Below the pieces are notes generated by a model. It saw only the letters and a program-made list of their open reading frames with translations. It was not told the origin of the DNA and ran no database searches. A stretch of 64,000 nucleotides of DNA, from NCBI GenBank assembly GCA_025175895.1, contig CM045997.1, positions 106,378,479 to 106,442,478 on the forward strand, written 5' to 3'. Both the position numbers and the translations under genes were made by a program. Position 1 is the first letter of the stretch. Every line of letters begins with the position of its first letter. Source of the DNA: Wurfbainia villosa (Eukaryota > Streptophyta > Magnoliopsida > Zingiberales > Zingiberaceae). Positions 34,893 to 46,499 of the stretch are shown in pieces.

Positions 34893-36186
34893 CTAGCTAT
34901 CATCCCTGAAGCCATCTCCTGGAGGTGGTGGAGGCTACTGACCCAGGGTCCAGGTCCGCATCATCTCATATATATCAATCTGGTGCTTCTCCATCCGACT
35001 CTGATGCTACTCTATCCGGCTGAGCTGCTGACCCAACTCTTGACCCATGGAGGATATGCGATCGGCCATGGCGAACTGCTCCAGACTGAGCTCCACCCAA
35101 CTCGTGTCAGCTTCCTCATAAAACTCCTTGAAGCAAGTCTCCAAGCTTGTGACCTGTGTCGAGAGACTCTCTGAAGAAGCATCAGATAGCATCTGATCAT
35201 CCTCCTCAACAGCAAGCCCCTCATGCTCCATGGGCTGAGGCCGAGCCACCCACTCCATCTGTCCGGGGCCAATCCGCATTCCAGCCAGTGTAAAGTTCTG
35301 CACCGTGATGTGATTGTATGTGTCTGATAGCGGCCTCAGTGATCCCCTGGATATGTTAATGTCGATGGACTCTAACCATGTTGTAATGACATGTCCAAAT
35401 GACATATGAACTTTCCCCTGCACAGGGGTCACAAAATGGACAATGCAATGAAATATGTTCAATGCAATTTTTATGTCCAAAAGATGACGCATGACATACA
35501 TAAGGAAAAGATGGGGAGGCCGGATCTTGGCCTGACTCCGAGTCACTATAGGTAGAATACACCCAACAATGACTTTGTAGAGAACATTGTCAGGTGCAGA
35601 TAAGTCATTGATTGGAAAAAGGTTTTGAGCTAGTGGACGAGGTCGAAGAAAGAAATGCTGATGCATGGACTCTAATGATATATGCTCAAATGGAGCAGGA
35701 AGAGGTGCATCAAAAGAAGGTTAAAACACGAAAGTGTCATCCGATGCCCGACACTCCAGGAACTTCTGCAAAATCAGAGGAGTGAACTCCAGGTCGCGTT
35801 TTGCAACGCGAGTGGTGTAGGTCGGGCTATCGTTGACCTTCCTCAAATTTTGGTAAAACTCCTTAAGAAGATCATCGTTATGGAATGCGTACAAAAGTCG
35901 ACTTTCATCAATTGATAATGTCATACAATCTAAATGACATCGCCATAGTAGGTACTAAAAAATCGCTCGTCCAAGTACCTAACCGGCATCGATTGGTACA
36001 CGAGCGACCCATCCTCACTAGACTCACCCCTAGACTCACCCCTAGACTCACCCCTACGTTGTTTTCTACATGAATGCAATGAATGTAATGAAATGCAGTG
36101 TGATGACGCAAATAACATGGTTAGATCAAAATGTGGTATATGTAAAAAGATGAGGTTTAAGGTTTAGAAGTATACTTTGGTGTCAT
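34893..36186 (-). pseudogene. element C additional ORF (aORF), probably spliced
   Basis: On the minus strand the ATG at 36186 opens an 11-nt exon (MTPK, 36186-36176), with donor GTATAC, acceptor ATGTAG and a 110-bp intron (36175-36066). Exon 2 opens KQRRGES with a three-fold GES repeat, then MPVRYLDERFFSTYYGDV, LLKEFYQNLRKV and DNVLYKVIVGCILPIVTR, ending in an acidic DDS tail after a PPPPPGDG segment. It aligns along its whole length with the aORF of element 1. Two stops with a frameshift near 35930 and stops near 35720, 35005 and 34930 kill this copy. It is the only coding unit besides gag in element C. Confidence 0.6.
36020..36056 (-). repeat. 12-bp in-frame repeat in aORF, three units
   Basis: TAGACTCACCCC occurs three times in a row and encodes GES-R repeats on the minus strand. 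The duplicate at 58862-58890 has two units. Confidence 0.85.
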
Positions 36187-36477
36187 TTTTGGGTTTAGGC
36201 TTGTGAAGGATGAACTGAACCACCTGATTGCTGGAGAGGACGCCGGAGGATCGCCAGAAAGAAACTCTCGCTGAAACCCTAACTTGCGGAGGAGAGTGGA
36301 AACACCATTAGTGTGATAGAAGGACTCAAGATAAAAAAAAAAATAGGGTAAGGTTCCAAACCTAAGGCCTTGAGTCGCCGGCGTGGACACGAGGAGGTTG
36401 GTCGGAGGTTTTGGGATCGATCGGAGAAAAAATCGCGTGAGAAGAAGGCGTGAAGAAGCCGAACCCTAGCGATTCAG

Positions 36478-36603
36478 CCTTATAAAAATGCGATGCCAGT
36501 CGACTGATGTGCCATATCTGTCAACTGATAACAGTCCAGTGAACGATTCACAAAATCGATAGTCGACTGAACTGGCTCGGCACTCGACTGTTGAAGCTTC
36601 TGT
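36478..36603 (-). promoter_or_regulatory. candidate promoter of the element C aORF
   Basis: On the minus strand AGTCGACT-type palindromes (36490-36600) end about 15 bases before TTTTTATAAGG (36478-36488), about 290 bases upstream of the ATG at 36186. The layout copies that of the LTR promoters in this window. A pyrimidine-rich leader follows. Transcription is inferred only. Confidence 0.5.
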
Positions 36604-39600
36604 TGTAAAATACCAAAAAATAATAATAATAATAATAATAATAACAGAAAATATCCTTGTTAATTTGAGAAATTAACTTGTGAAATTTTTCAAGAATTTT
36701 CAGAAATTTTTCTGGATTCAATAGGAGCTCATATGACCATTTGAGAGAAAGGTTAAGTCTAAATAGGTGATTGGGCTAATCTAGGTTAGCTTTAGGTTAA
36801 GCTTGGGCTAGTTCAACCAGATCAGTTGGCTTTAAGTCCCGATTTCCATTCGTCGTTTCGTTCTCGCCCGATCGACTTCTTCCCGTTTTATTCCCGACCT
36901 TTTCTCCTCTCCGATCGATCGCGTCTTCTCCCTCACGTTTTCTCGCCGCCGCCCCTTTCTCTCGATCGTGCGCCATCTTCTCTCCGCCGTCGTCTACCCT
37001 GCCGGCGAACTGCCCTCTTGGGCTGCCCTTTTCTTCCTCATCATCATCAGCCGCCTGATCTTGTCGTTGTGCTCTTCCTCTGACGTTGCCGTCGCCGAGC
37101 CCGCTGGTCGAACCCATACGAGCACCGGCCGCTCCCCGTTCTCTCGATCCATCGACGCCAAGCCCGCTTGTCGTGCCCTAGAGCGTCACCGCCACGGGTT
37201 GAAGAGGTTGGCATCACGAGCTCCTCCCTAATCGCGACTGTCCTTGCCGAGAGATCTCCGTTGCTCTTCCCACTCGCCGCCGGATCGGCGGCCCGTTCGG
37301 GACGAAATCCCTCCAAGAGCATGAGTCGCCTCACCTCGCACCACATCCTGCTCACTCGCAGCGAGCGAGAGCAAAGACATGTGCCCGCTCGCCGTCGCGT
37401 GCACAGAATCGATGGTCGCCGCCCCTGCACACGCGGTCGGTGACCACCAACCTTAGCCGTCGCCGCTGATTACCACCGCGAGCCCTCTGCCTTAATTGCC
37501 GATCACTTGCATCGTCGGAGCAACCGGTCGATCGTCGCTGGAAATAGGGTAAGCTACTGTTTATAACTTGGATTTATAGGGTTATTCAATTGTCTAATCT
37601 ATTGACTGGTGGATGTTGATTAAGGTTTGTAATGACTGTATTGTTTAGTTGTTTAGCTTGTATCGGTGTTTGGGCGTGGTGGAGCTCTTTATTCCGGAAT
37701 GTAACAATTGGGGAAAAACACATGCTCGGTGAAGATCTTGTTTTCAATGGAAATTGATATAAATTGGGTAGTGAGTAAAGATTCGCTTTATCCGTGTGAT
37801 TTCGTTTACATGATTAGAGAGTTGTTCGGGTTGTAGAATATCCTTAGTATGGAATTGAATGTATAGGATCGTGTAGTGGTTAATTGGAAATGAGGGATTT
37901 TTAATTATGATGCTAATGGTACCAGTTGAGGGTCTAATGTGAAGGTTGGTTATAGTAAATCGACCTTGGATAATTTAGGAGATTTTCCTAAGTAGTAAGT
38001 CGATAAAAGAATGCGACTATAAGAATGATATAATAATTAATTTGTATTTTGTAGTCTGCTTGTACTAAAATGTAAGTGATGCTATTTACAGGACGTGGAT
38101 ACAAGACAGGTCCGCGGCCGTGAGGATTTCATTGCTACGAGCATTTACAGCAGGTAGGTAATTTTCTACCGGTCGGGTAGATGTAATGATTTCCAGATTT
38201 AGATATAGATATGAACATGTTAGGTGTTCATATTACCTTGATCATGCTCTGTTTATCGTATGCTTGAACTTACCGTTGATATATATGTGTGCTCGATTAT
38301 TGATAACACATATTCCCTAGCATAATCTAGAAGTTACAGATGTGATGTAAGTAGGTCTAACTGTTTAGTAGGGTGTAGATGTTAGAGTACGGAGGATGAC
38401 CTAAGTTGTAAATTTGGCAAAAAGGTCCTCTGTGGATAAGTATGGCCCTAGATGTAGGACTTATTCCATACCTGTATGTTGCACATTTATTCACCAATCA
38501 TGGGTTGTGTGAATGGTCATGTGAGTCGTGGGATAACAGGTCGCTACTGACCGATGGTCCTAGCTTGTCATGATCGATGAGTGACTCTCTCTGTAGAGAG
38601 TGTCGATCAATTGGGTGTGACTCTTTGTTGAACAGAGAGTCTAGGGTAGATGTTCTGTATGTGAGACAGTATCCTCATGTCATTGCATGCATACTGACGA
38701 CATCGTCTTCCCTTGGGGTTGAGAGAGAGTCATCAGTCATCCTGCCTCCCAGGTTACTTCCAGAGGAGTAACTGGTGTGAGGGCATAGCATTTGTTGTGC
38801 CGCACTCTACCATTATTGATGATGGTTGTTGGAGTCGCGTGCAGTTGTCCTGGGTGCGTGGCACTCGACCGCTCATTGCGGCGCTGGGTCTGAGGGCCGC
38901 CAGAGGACCCCCGTTGCGTAGCGAGCTCTTTACGCTCATATGCTACTTGATCATACTACCCAACTCGGTCACTCGAGAGTGGTGGCGGCTGGAGTCGGGA
39001 TAGTTGTCATGTCGTGTACACCAGGCCACACCGGGTCGTGGTAGCAAGTAGGGTGAGCAGACATGACCATGCATGCCGATCGCGATCATACGGTGTTTTG
39101 CATATGATTATATATATATACATACCTGCTTGTACATATATATATATGGATGATGGTGATTAGTATACATACAGATACAGTCTATATGTATACTCACTTT
39201 AATGATGCATTTGTATGTACTATGCTTGTTGTATTTGTTTGTACATGTTCATACATGATACTGCATTTCCTGTATGGTAGTAGGTTGATATTTGTATACC
39301 TATCGGATATTCACAGTGATACCCTTGACTCAGGTTAGGATATTGTGTAAGTACTATACTGTTATACCCTATGATGTGATTATATGCCCAGGTTGGATCA
39401 GGATAGAGTAGCTGACTGCCAGGTATGTCAGCATCGTTGATGTTCAGTTTATTTAGTATATGCATGCATATCTATTGTTATGCTGATGTATACTTGTTGT
39501 ACGAGTAGATTAAACTATTGAATGACATGTAATATTGATACATATATTTACATGTTTTCTCTGATTACCTGCTGAGTTTTACTCACCACCTCCGACCCTG

Positions 39601-40025
39601 GGTTTTTCTGTCGCCCAGGTAACAGGTAGAGGTCTTCGTGACGACTTGGAGCTGCGCCGACCGATCCATCCCATCTCCATTTTCCGAGTCTCCCGAGGAG
39701 TTCATTTTGTTTTTCTCTCTTATGGCTTGGACTTGTTTATGTGTTATGGATTTTGGTCCTATGTCATGGACCCTTGTTTTGTTATGGACTTGTCGTGATG
39801 TCATTGTTTTATTTACGGTTTTTGACTGTGGACTTGTCAGGTGATGTACACCTGTATATTTGGTTATGTATGTTGTGGGTATGCGCTCTTTATTTCCGCT
39901 GCTGTTATTTGTTATATATATTGTTGTTGTTGTGGGCCTACGAGCCTTGTATTAACCCAAAATGTTGCCACGTCTGAGAGATCTTTGTCTGCTTGATTTT
40001 CGCTCGGCATGCTCTCGGGCGTGAC
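36604..40025 (-). mobile_element. solo LTR-D, minus strand (TSD TCTGT)
   Basis: On the plus strand it starts TGTAAAATACC and ends GGGCGTGAC; the left flank is TCTGT (36599-36603). In copy 1 the right end is garbled, but the duplicate at 59430-62842 preserves GTGACA followed by TCTGT, proving the boundaries. It is related to 6703-9449 in the opposite orientation. A GC-rich block (about 36840-37500) resembles the GC-rich block of the other copy. A TAA microsatellite (eight units) lies at 36620-36645. Confidence 0.85.
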
Positions 40026-40859
40026 TTATGGGTCAAGGTCGATCGATGGGTCGCGAATACGATAATTCGCACTTCGACAATGACCCACTAATTAGCAACC
40101 ATTAGCTCTTCCCGTCGTCGAACAATAAATAACATCCACCGACTAATGGACAATCCGCCGAGTGCCGAAGCAAGAAGCCAAATTATTGATCTCGCAGTGT
40201 CATGCTACAGTCTGTATCAGTCGATTGATATCTATTTTTCAGTTCTGAAATTAAGTGAATTTTGATTTCTTCACTCAATTTGTCTCATTTTTAACATGTT
40301 TATGCATGTATATCGAATATATTAGTGTTATGCTTGTGTTTATGTATTTGTTAATGTATTTTAGTATTTTATTTCATTTTCACAAACATTAATATCCAAG
40401 AGTTTTAAATCTTAGCATTTCACCCTTTCTAAGTGTTGAAATACACAATCAAGGTGAATGATATATTTTGTGAGATGCAATACACCATAAACATACTTTC
40501 TATGCAAACATATGGCAAGAGACATGAAGAATGACAAGTATGTGACATCAAAATATATAGTGCTTGAGTGTTAATCTTAAATGCAATTTCTAAACCTTAA
40601 GACAATTTTCTTGATACATGAATTCCCAAAGTGTGTCAAAACCCCAAATTACACACTAATATCTCTAAGTCTAAATGTGTCAAGTTTAATCATTTTTTTT
40701 TACAATTCTCAAGGCTTATTGACACATCCTAAAATCTTTTAGGATTAACATTCAATCTTATTTCCAAGGTATCACATAACTATGAAAATGCTATAAAGTA
40801 TTAACTTTACTATGGTTAGGTTAACTACCCACCAATTCAAGTTAACACCCCCAACCCAC
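40026..40859 (-). other. element C gag-aORF spacer
   Basis: The first 210 bases correspond to an AGTCGACT array preserved in copy 2 (62855-63062) but garbled here. The rest is AT-rich, non-coding DNA. No pol remnant is visible. Confidence 0.6.
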
Positions 40860-42259
40860 TTAGCGTGATGGAATCATGCTCTTAGGAACCCAATATTTAT
40901 TGAATCTCCTTGGGTTAATTAGGTATTCACTAGGGATAACTTCCCTAGATACCCTCTTAATGACCCTCCTAGACTTGGAAATCTTGGTCATTTGGGTCTT
41001 ATCATGGTTAAACTTAGAGATTGCCTCCCTAGTAACCTTCTTAGTGGTCTTTCTAGATTTCATGGAAACCTTAGTCACTAGACACTCACCATGGTCAATC
41101 CTAGGGATGACTTCCCTTGTGACATTAGTTTTCCTAGACTTAGGTTGAGTTCTATAATCAAATGGAACCTATGGTAGGTCTCCTTGGGCTTAGATTTGTG
41201 ACCCAAACCTTTTTTTCCCTTAGGTGGACCTTGCTTCTTAGACCTTAGGTTTTGACTCCTAAACCCTAGATTTTGACAATTTGACCCTTTAATTTGATTT
41301 TGCATCTTCCTAAGGGTCTTTTCCATTTTTTCAAGTTTTAACCTCAAAACTTAATTTTTCAGCTCTAATTGCCCAATTTTTGAATTTTGATCTAATCTTT
41401 GGGCATTGTTCCATTTCTTAGGCATATGCCTACCCTTCTTAGGGTTAATACCTAAATGGTCTTCTACCTTCTTAATGGTTTCACTAGATCGGATTTTTCT
41501 AGGGTTAATCTCAAATTTCTCCTTATTTTTAACATTGTAACTCTTAGCCCCTAAACAATAAAATTTATTATTTTTAGCAGGCTCTTTATGAAACATAGGG
41601 TTTGCCTTAGAGGCTCCCTCTACATTTAATGCTCCTTCCTTTTTCCTAGGGTATTGACTTCTATAGTGCCCTCTTTGGTGACACTTGAAGCATACCACAT
41701 GCTCATTGCTCTTAATGGTGGCGACTCCGGTATCCTTGGTCTTTTCTTGAGGTTTCGGTGTCGGTTGACTTTTCTTGACTTTCTTAGGGCACTTGCTCTT
41801 ATAGTGGCCATATTCTCTACACCTAAAATATATAATATGATTTTTATTTTGAATTGATGTGCTTGAGTTACCTAGGTCAATGGTTGTCGAAATTGGTTCT
41901 TCATCTTCTTGACCGGAGGTAAATGGACCTTCATGGAACTTTGCCAATTTGCTCTAAAGCTCCTTGGCATCTTGATATTCACCTAGGCTAGACAAAACAT
42001 CATTAGGTATCAAATATTCTAAAAGTTTTGTTACCTTGACTTTGGTTTTGAACTTTAAGCGTTGCTCTTGGGTCTACTTCTTCAACTTTAGAACATTTCC
42101 CTTCTTATCCCTAGGGGGTTCAAAGCCTTCCATGATGATGAACCAATCTTCTATGTCCATCAAGAATGTCTCCATTCTCGCCCTCAATGCCGGAAAATCT
42201 TCTTGGTCGTATGGTGGCGATGTGTTGATGTCTCATCCTAGTTTTTCTTGAAAATTCAT
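40860..42259 (-). pseudogene. element C gag, broken
   Basis: The minus-strand ATG at 42259 opens MNFQEKLG, then a stop. The capsid start YDQEDFPALRARMETFLMD parallels the element 1 gag. There are two zinc knuckles: FRCREYGHYKSKC, whose first Cys is Tyr, and CFKCHQRGHYRSQY, whose last Cys is Tyr. Both are therefore damaged. The C-terminal Lys/Arg-rich part ends YWVPKSMIPSR at 40863, the WVPK motif also seen in elements 1 and 2. Frames change at about 41350 and 41080. Confidence 0.75.
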
Positions 42260-42309
42260 CTTCTTGCCCTCTAGCATCTTTTGCTCCTGGGCATTAGTCC
42301 GTAGAAGAG

Positions 42310-42328
42310 CTCCAAGCTCTGATACTAA
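42310..42328 (-). other. element C primer binding site
   Basis: The minus strand reads TTAGTATCAGAGCTTGGA next to the 5' LTR: the tRNA-Met site with one change (TTGG to TTAG). Confidence 0.8.
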
Positions 42329-42329
42329 T

Positions 42330-43791
42330 TGTTAGGATCTCGGTGGCCGCTAGAGAGGGGGGGGGGGGGGTGAATAGCACATTTTCGTCATGGATGGAAA
42401 TTGATCGTTTGTTTCTACTAATCATGTTAGCACAGCGAAAATAATAATAACACGAATACAAATAACAACAACCACAAGATCAATACCAAGATATAACGTG
42501 GTTTGGAATCGTATAGTCCTACTCCATGGATTGGGCTCTAAAAGCTCTAGCGATGCAAACACACACCACTAATCACAAATACTCCTTCTCGATAATAAGT
42601 CGGAGGTGGAGAAACCTCTTACAGTGATTACAAAAGTAATACAACAAATGCAAGCTAATACAAGTATGAAATACACTATAAGTAAAGGAAAAACACTTTA
42701 CAAAAAACTTTTGATTGTTTGCTTGCTTGGTTGCTTGAGTTGCAGTTGGAGAGCCTAAAATGCACCAATAAATTGCCCCAAATAGCCCTAGTAACCACTG
42801 CCAAAAATCCTCCCTTCGTGCTCCTTTTAAACCTGCAACTCGGGCTGATTTTCACCTAGCAGTCGACTGATCGGGACCATCAGTGGACTGCCCCTGTAGC
42901 CATTGTGAGACAATGACATGAGCCACGTCGAATAAGTTCCAACGGATAGGCCATCAGTTGATTGATCATACCCATCAGTCGACTAATCGAGCCTTCACTC
43001 GACTGTCAAACCCTAACAGTCGACTCGGGAACTTACTGTGCCCGAATTCCCGACCATCAGTCGATTGATCTCCAAATCAGTTGACTTCCCAATTCTGGCA
43101 GTCGACTGCTAGGCCAATTTCCAGCAGTCAACTCTAGTCGACTCCTATCAGTCGGCTACTCATAGTCTCAGTTGACTGATACACCTTAAACATGAGGTTT
43201 TAACCCAAGTATGGTGCCCCTATATTTGCTAGACCACCCTTAACCTAGACCTAAGTCTTCTAGTCACCTCCGTCAGCCTCATGCCTATCAGATCCCTCCA
43301 AGTCGTCCACGACTTGTTCATCCATACGCTAGCTTTCAGATGCTTTCATCAGCTATTGTCATGCTAATGTGATCTACACCGCTAAGGCACATTGAGCTTA
43401 TGCTGCCAAAACTCCGCTTGGACTTTACGCTGTCAACCATTAGACTTATGCTGCCAAGACTCTGCCCTTGGATTTTACGCTGCCAATATCAAATCTCTTG
43501 GACTTTCCAAATGCCAAGACCCATGCTTGGACTTTCCTTGCCAACCCATGTTGGACTTTCCATGCCAAAACTCAAGTTTAGACTTTTCATGCCAAGTACA
43601 CAAGACTTGAACTTCTCCCATGACAATGGTCAAACCATCATCAAACGTCAAATATGACCTGGGTCGATTGCACCAACAAACTCCCCAACACATGTCAGAC
43701 ATTAATGTCAGACATGAATGTCAAACATCAAAATACTACTCGAGTCAAACTCGAGTCTAGTCAATCATGACCTGGACCGATTGCACCAACA
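42330..43791 (-). repeat. element C 5' LTR (LTR-C)
   Basis: On the plus strand it runs from TGTTAGGATC to GATTGCACCAACA and matches 19504-20921 throughout, with many transitions. The AGTCGACT array (about 42857-43185) stands upstream of TTTAAAAGG (42823-42831) on the minus strand. The U3 end contains an internal repeat of GGTCGATTGCACCAACA (43663 and 43775). Confidence 0.85.
42823..43185 (-). promoter_or_regulatory. LTR-C promoter: palindrome array plus TATA box
   Basis: About eleven CAGTCGACTG variants precede, on the minus strand, TTTAAAAGGAGC with a gap of about 30 bases. The same array and box occur in the 3' LTR (20000-20330). Confidence 0.5.
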
Positions 43792-43796
43792 TTATA

Positions 43797-44630
43797 CTCA
43801 TAAGACTCAGACAACACAATCGATGGTAAAGGAAGAACCGATCCTAGGAGTTCAGAGAAACAAAGAGTGTATTATCCGCTTTAAGTGCAGACAATTCGCA
43901 CATTATAAAAATTAGTGTTAGGAAAGAAAGAAAAAGCTCGTTGAATTTAAGGTTGGTGAATTTAAAGGTTTAGAAAGTTATATTTTTTAAATGCATGACG
44001 ATTTAGATCATTACAATAAGCTAGATGTTAATTCTAGTGTAATGATGATAAACTAGATTTAGTTAAGAATAGTTTAATTAATTCAATTAATAAAAAGTTA
44101 AATAATTCTGATTTAGCTATTCTAAATAATAAAAATATTAGTAAATAAAATGATCAGGTCAATCTGACTATTAATCAAATTAATTAAAAATTTAATTAAA
44201 CTTTTAATCTAGACCTAGATTATATTAAGATCAGAAACAAGTCAGAATTTGGTTAGAATTATCAACATCTAGATCAAATTTATCAAAACCAAGATTCAAA
44301 TTATCAAAATCTAGATCTGATTAACCTAGAAAAATTTATTTTGAAAAATTCAAATCCTATTTTGAAAAAAATTCTAAAACTATTTTTAAAATTCAAAATT
44401 TATCTTGAAAAGTTCAAATTTAAAAAAAATCCAAGTCTAATTTGAAAGATTTAAAACCTAACTTAAATAAGATTTCAAAATTAGAAAATCAAATTAATTA
44501 TAATAAAGTATCATTTGATTATACAAAGATTAATTTAAAAGTTAAACCTTCAAATCTTAAAAATTCAACTAATACATTAAAAAAGAAAATTACTAAAAAT
44601 ATAGATTTTGTTACAAGTCTAACTTAAATA
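43797..44630 (+). pseudogene. element B gag C-terminal part
   Basis: This resumes directly after the TTATA duplication. IIRFKCRQFAHYKN is a second, damaged zinc knuckle (Gly to Ala, stop before the last Cys). Asn/Lys/Leu-rich coiled-coil-like sequence follows to 44627 with several stops. No WVPK-type end was found. Confidence 0.6.
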
Positions 44631-46499
44631 AAAAATTTTAAAATTAATGAACCTAATTGCCATAATGTATCTTATGATTATGGAATAAATTCAAATCGTA
44701 CTCAAGAAAATAATAAACCTAATAAAATTCAAAATGTGTCAAAGGAGTCGGCACATTCGCGGGTTAACATAAAATGTATCAAATTGAGAATTTGATACAT
44801 CATTAGAAATCAGTTATTTTAAGTTGATTGAGTTGAATTGCTTAATTTTTTTTTTACTAACATCAAATATCCAAGCCTTTGACCCAACTAATCCTGGGGG
44901 TGACCGATCCAACTCCACAGAAGTTTTTCCATCGATTGCTAGGGTAAATCGAGAAGCGCTCACCGCGAGTAACCCAACAATCCAACTTTCTTAGTCCCAA
45001 CACCCCATTTGAAGGAAATTCCTACAAATATGCCACAATTGGAGCTCGAACCTTAGATTCCTGGGAAACTGCATGGGCGCTCTGCCGCAGCACCGTAGCC
45101 CCAGAGATTGAATTGCTTAAATCTTTCATGTTCATTCATACATTCATGTCATGCTTAAATTATTATAACTTGTCATGTCATACACACTAGACTTAAATTA
45201 ATTATATATCATAGAATGGCTAGATAAGACACAACATTAATTGACACTTGACAATATAGTGTCAGGACGTGGTGAGATGATAGTACCTTAGGAAAACTCA
45301 ATCAAGTGTATTTTGGTTGGATAAGGACTATTTGGCCTGATGCACTTAGCTAAGTAGAACTAACTGAAACTATCTCACCACATCCTAAACTAGTTAGAAC
45401 GAGATTTCTCATTAAATTAACTAAGTGTATAATTTCTTGAGCTAGTTTTGTCTAAGAAAGTGGTCATTGATCCGATTAAGAAGGGCCCTGTACTTCACTA
45501 TGACCTGGAAGCTAACTTTAGAAATATCTATTTAATTGACTGAAGGTTAAACTTGAATCTAATCCAAGGTTAACCAATCCTTTCAATTCAAATCTAATCA
45601 AGTAAAATTAAAAACCATCTCACAAAACCCATAAGATTAATATATTTTGTTTGTATGGAGATACATAAAATGAGGGAGATGATAATGATAATCAAATTAG
45701 AATTTTTTTTTTAAAATGATTTCAAAATATATTAACAAATATTTTTCTCAAAACTATTTTTTTGGCATTTCATTGATTTTCATGAGTGGTAAATGTAATT
45801 AAATATATTTTTTTGAAAACCTATACACTTTGAAAAATGATGATTGTTCGACCAACATTAAGCTTCTAGATCTTTAGGTTAACTTTAAACTCCTAGACCC
45901 TCTAGATACTTAGATAAATTTTCCTTGTGATTAACAAAGATGTCCTAAGAGTGTGTCAAATTAAGAAGGAGGTCCCGATTGAAAAATCATTAAAGGATAT
46001 TTTAAAATATATTTGAAAAATCATAACTTGAAAAATATTCCTTACTTAAAAATTATCTAAAAAATATTTTCAAAATTTTCAACTTTGTTCCAAGATCCTC
46101 TTTATTAATTGAAAATCTTTAAAAAAATTTTGAAAATTAAATTCGAAAATTAGTTCTCACAAAGATTCTGAAAACATATTAGTTAAATATTTAAAAATCA
46201 TTTGTTTTCAAATGTAATAATAATTCAAATTGAAATTTTCTTGGTAAAAATTTCTTGAACTGTCTTTATGAACATGCATTCAAATTGAAACTATTGAAAA
46301 ATTTTGGAAAAATAAAACCTACGTTAAACATTGTTGGTGCAAAATTTAAGAAATACTTATGGTAAAATTCTTTTTAATGTATGCAAAAGAGGGAGAGAAG
46401 AACTTAAGTTAGAAATATTTAGAACCTCTTAGATTGACATAGGACTTTAGGACCTGAGTCTAACTTAAAAAATTTATCAAACATCAAAAAATGGACGAT
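44631..46499 (+). other. element B internal region without pol
   Basis: AT-rich DNA, with a SINE at 44846-45107 and a block at 45443-45520 that resembles the gag-pol spacer of element 2. No integrase, RT or RNase H motif is visible. The purine-rich AAAAAATGGACGA before 46500 is a weakened polypurine tract. Confidence 0.6.
44846..45107 (-). mobile_element. tRNA-derived SINE (TSD TTGAATTGCTTAA)
   Basis: A 13-bp direct duplication (44833-44845, 45108-45120) flanks it. On the minus strand it starts TCTGGGGCTACGGTGC, has an A-box-like CGGCAGAGCG and a B box GGTTCGAGCTCC, and ends in a run of A. These are the hallmarks of a pol III-derived SINE. Confidence 0.85.

Larger units (their letters stand above)
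30261..41169 (+). repeat. large direct duplication, copy 1
   Basis: From GTAGGCATTGATGTC at 30261, the sequence corresponds base for base over long stretches to 53145-64000 and keeps corresponding until the window ends. It covers the aORF 3' part, the element 1 3' LTR with its nested chimera, the GAAAG duplication, and element C DNA including solo LTR-D and the gag 3' end. The offset is 22884 at the start and 22831 at the end because of small indels. In copy 1 the sequence left of 30261 is the natural continuation of the aORF, so copy 1 has the original left junction. Confidence 0.95.
19504..43791 (-). mobile_element. element C: copia/SIRE-like, minus strand, gag + aORF without pol (TSD TTATA)
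   Basis: Perfect 5-bp duplications TTATA (19499-19503, 43792-43796) flank two LTR-C copies in minus orientation. In minus-strand order it contains the 5' LTR (43791-42330), primer site, gag (42259-40860), spacer, an aORF (36186-34893), 3' non-coding DNA, a polypurine tract and the 3' LTR (20921-19504). Two later insertions sit inside it: element 1 and solo LTR-D. Without them it is about 8.5 kb. No integrase, RT or RNase H remnant is seen anywhere in its own DNA. Confidence 0.85.
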
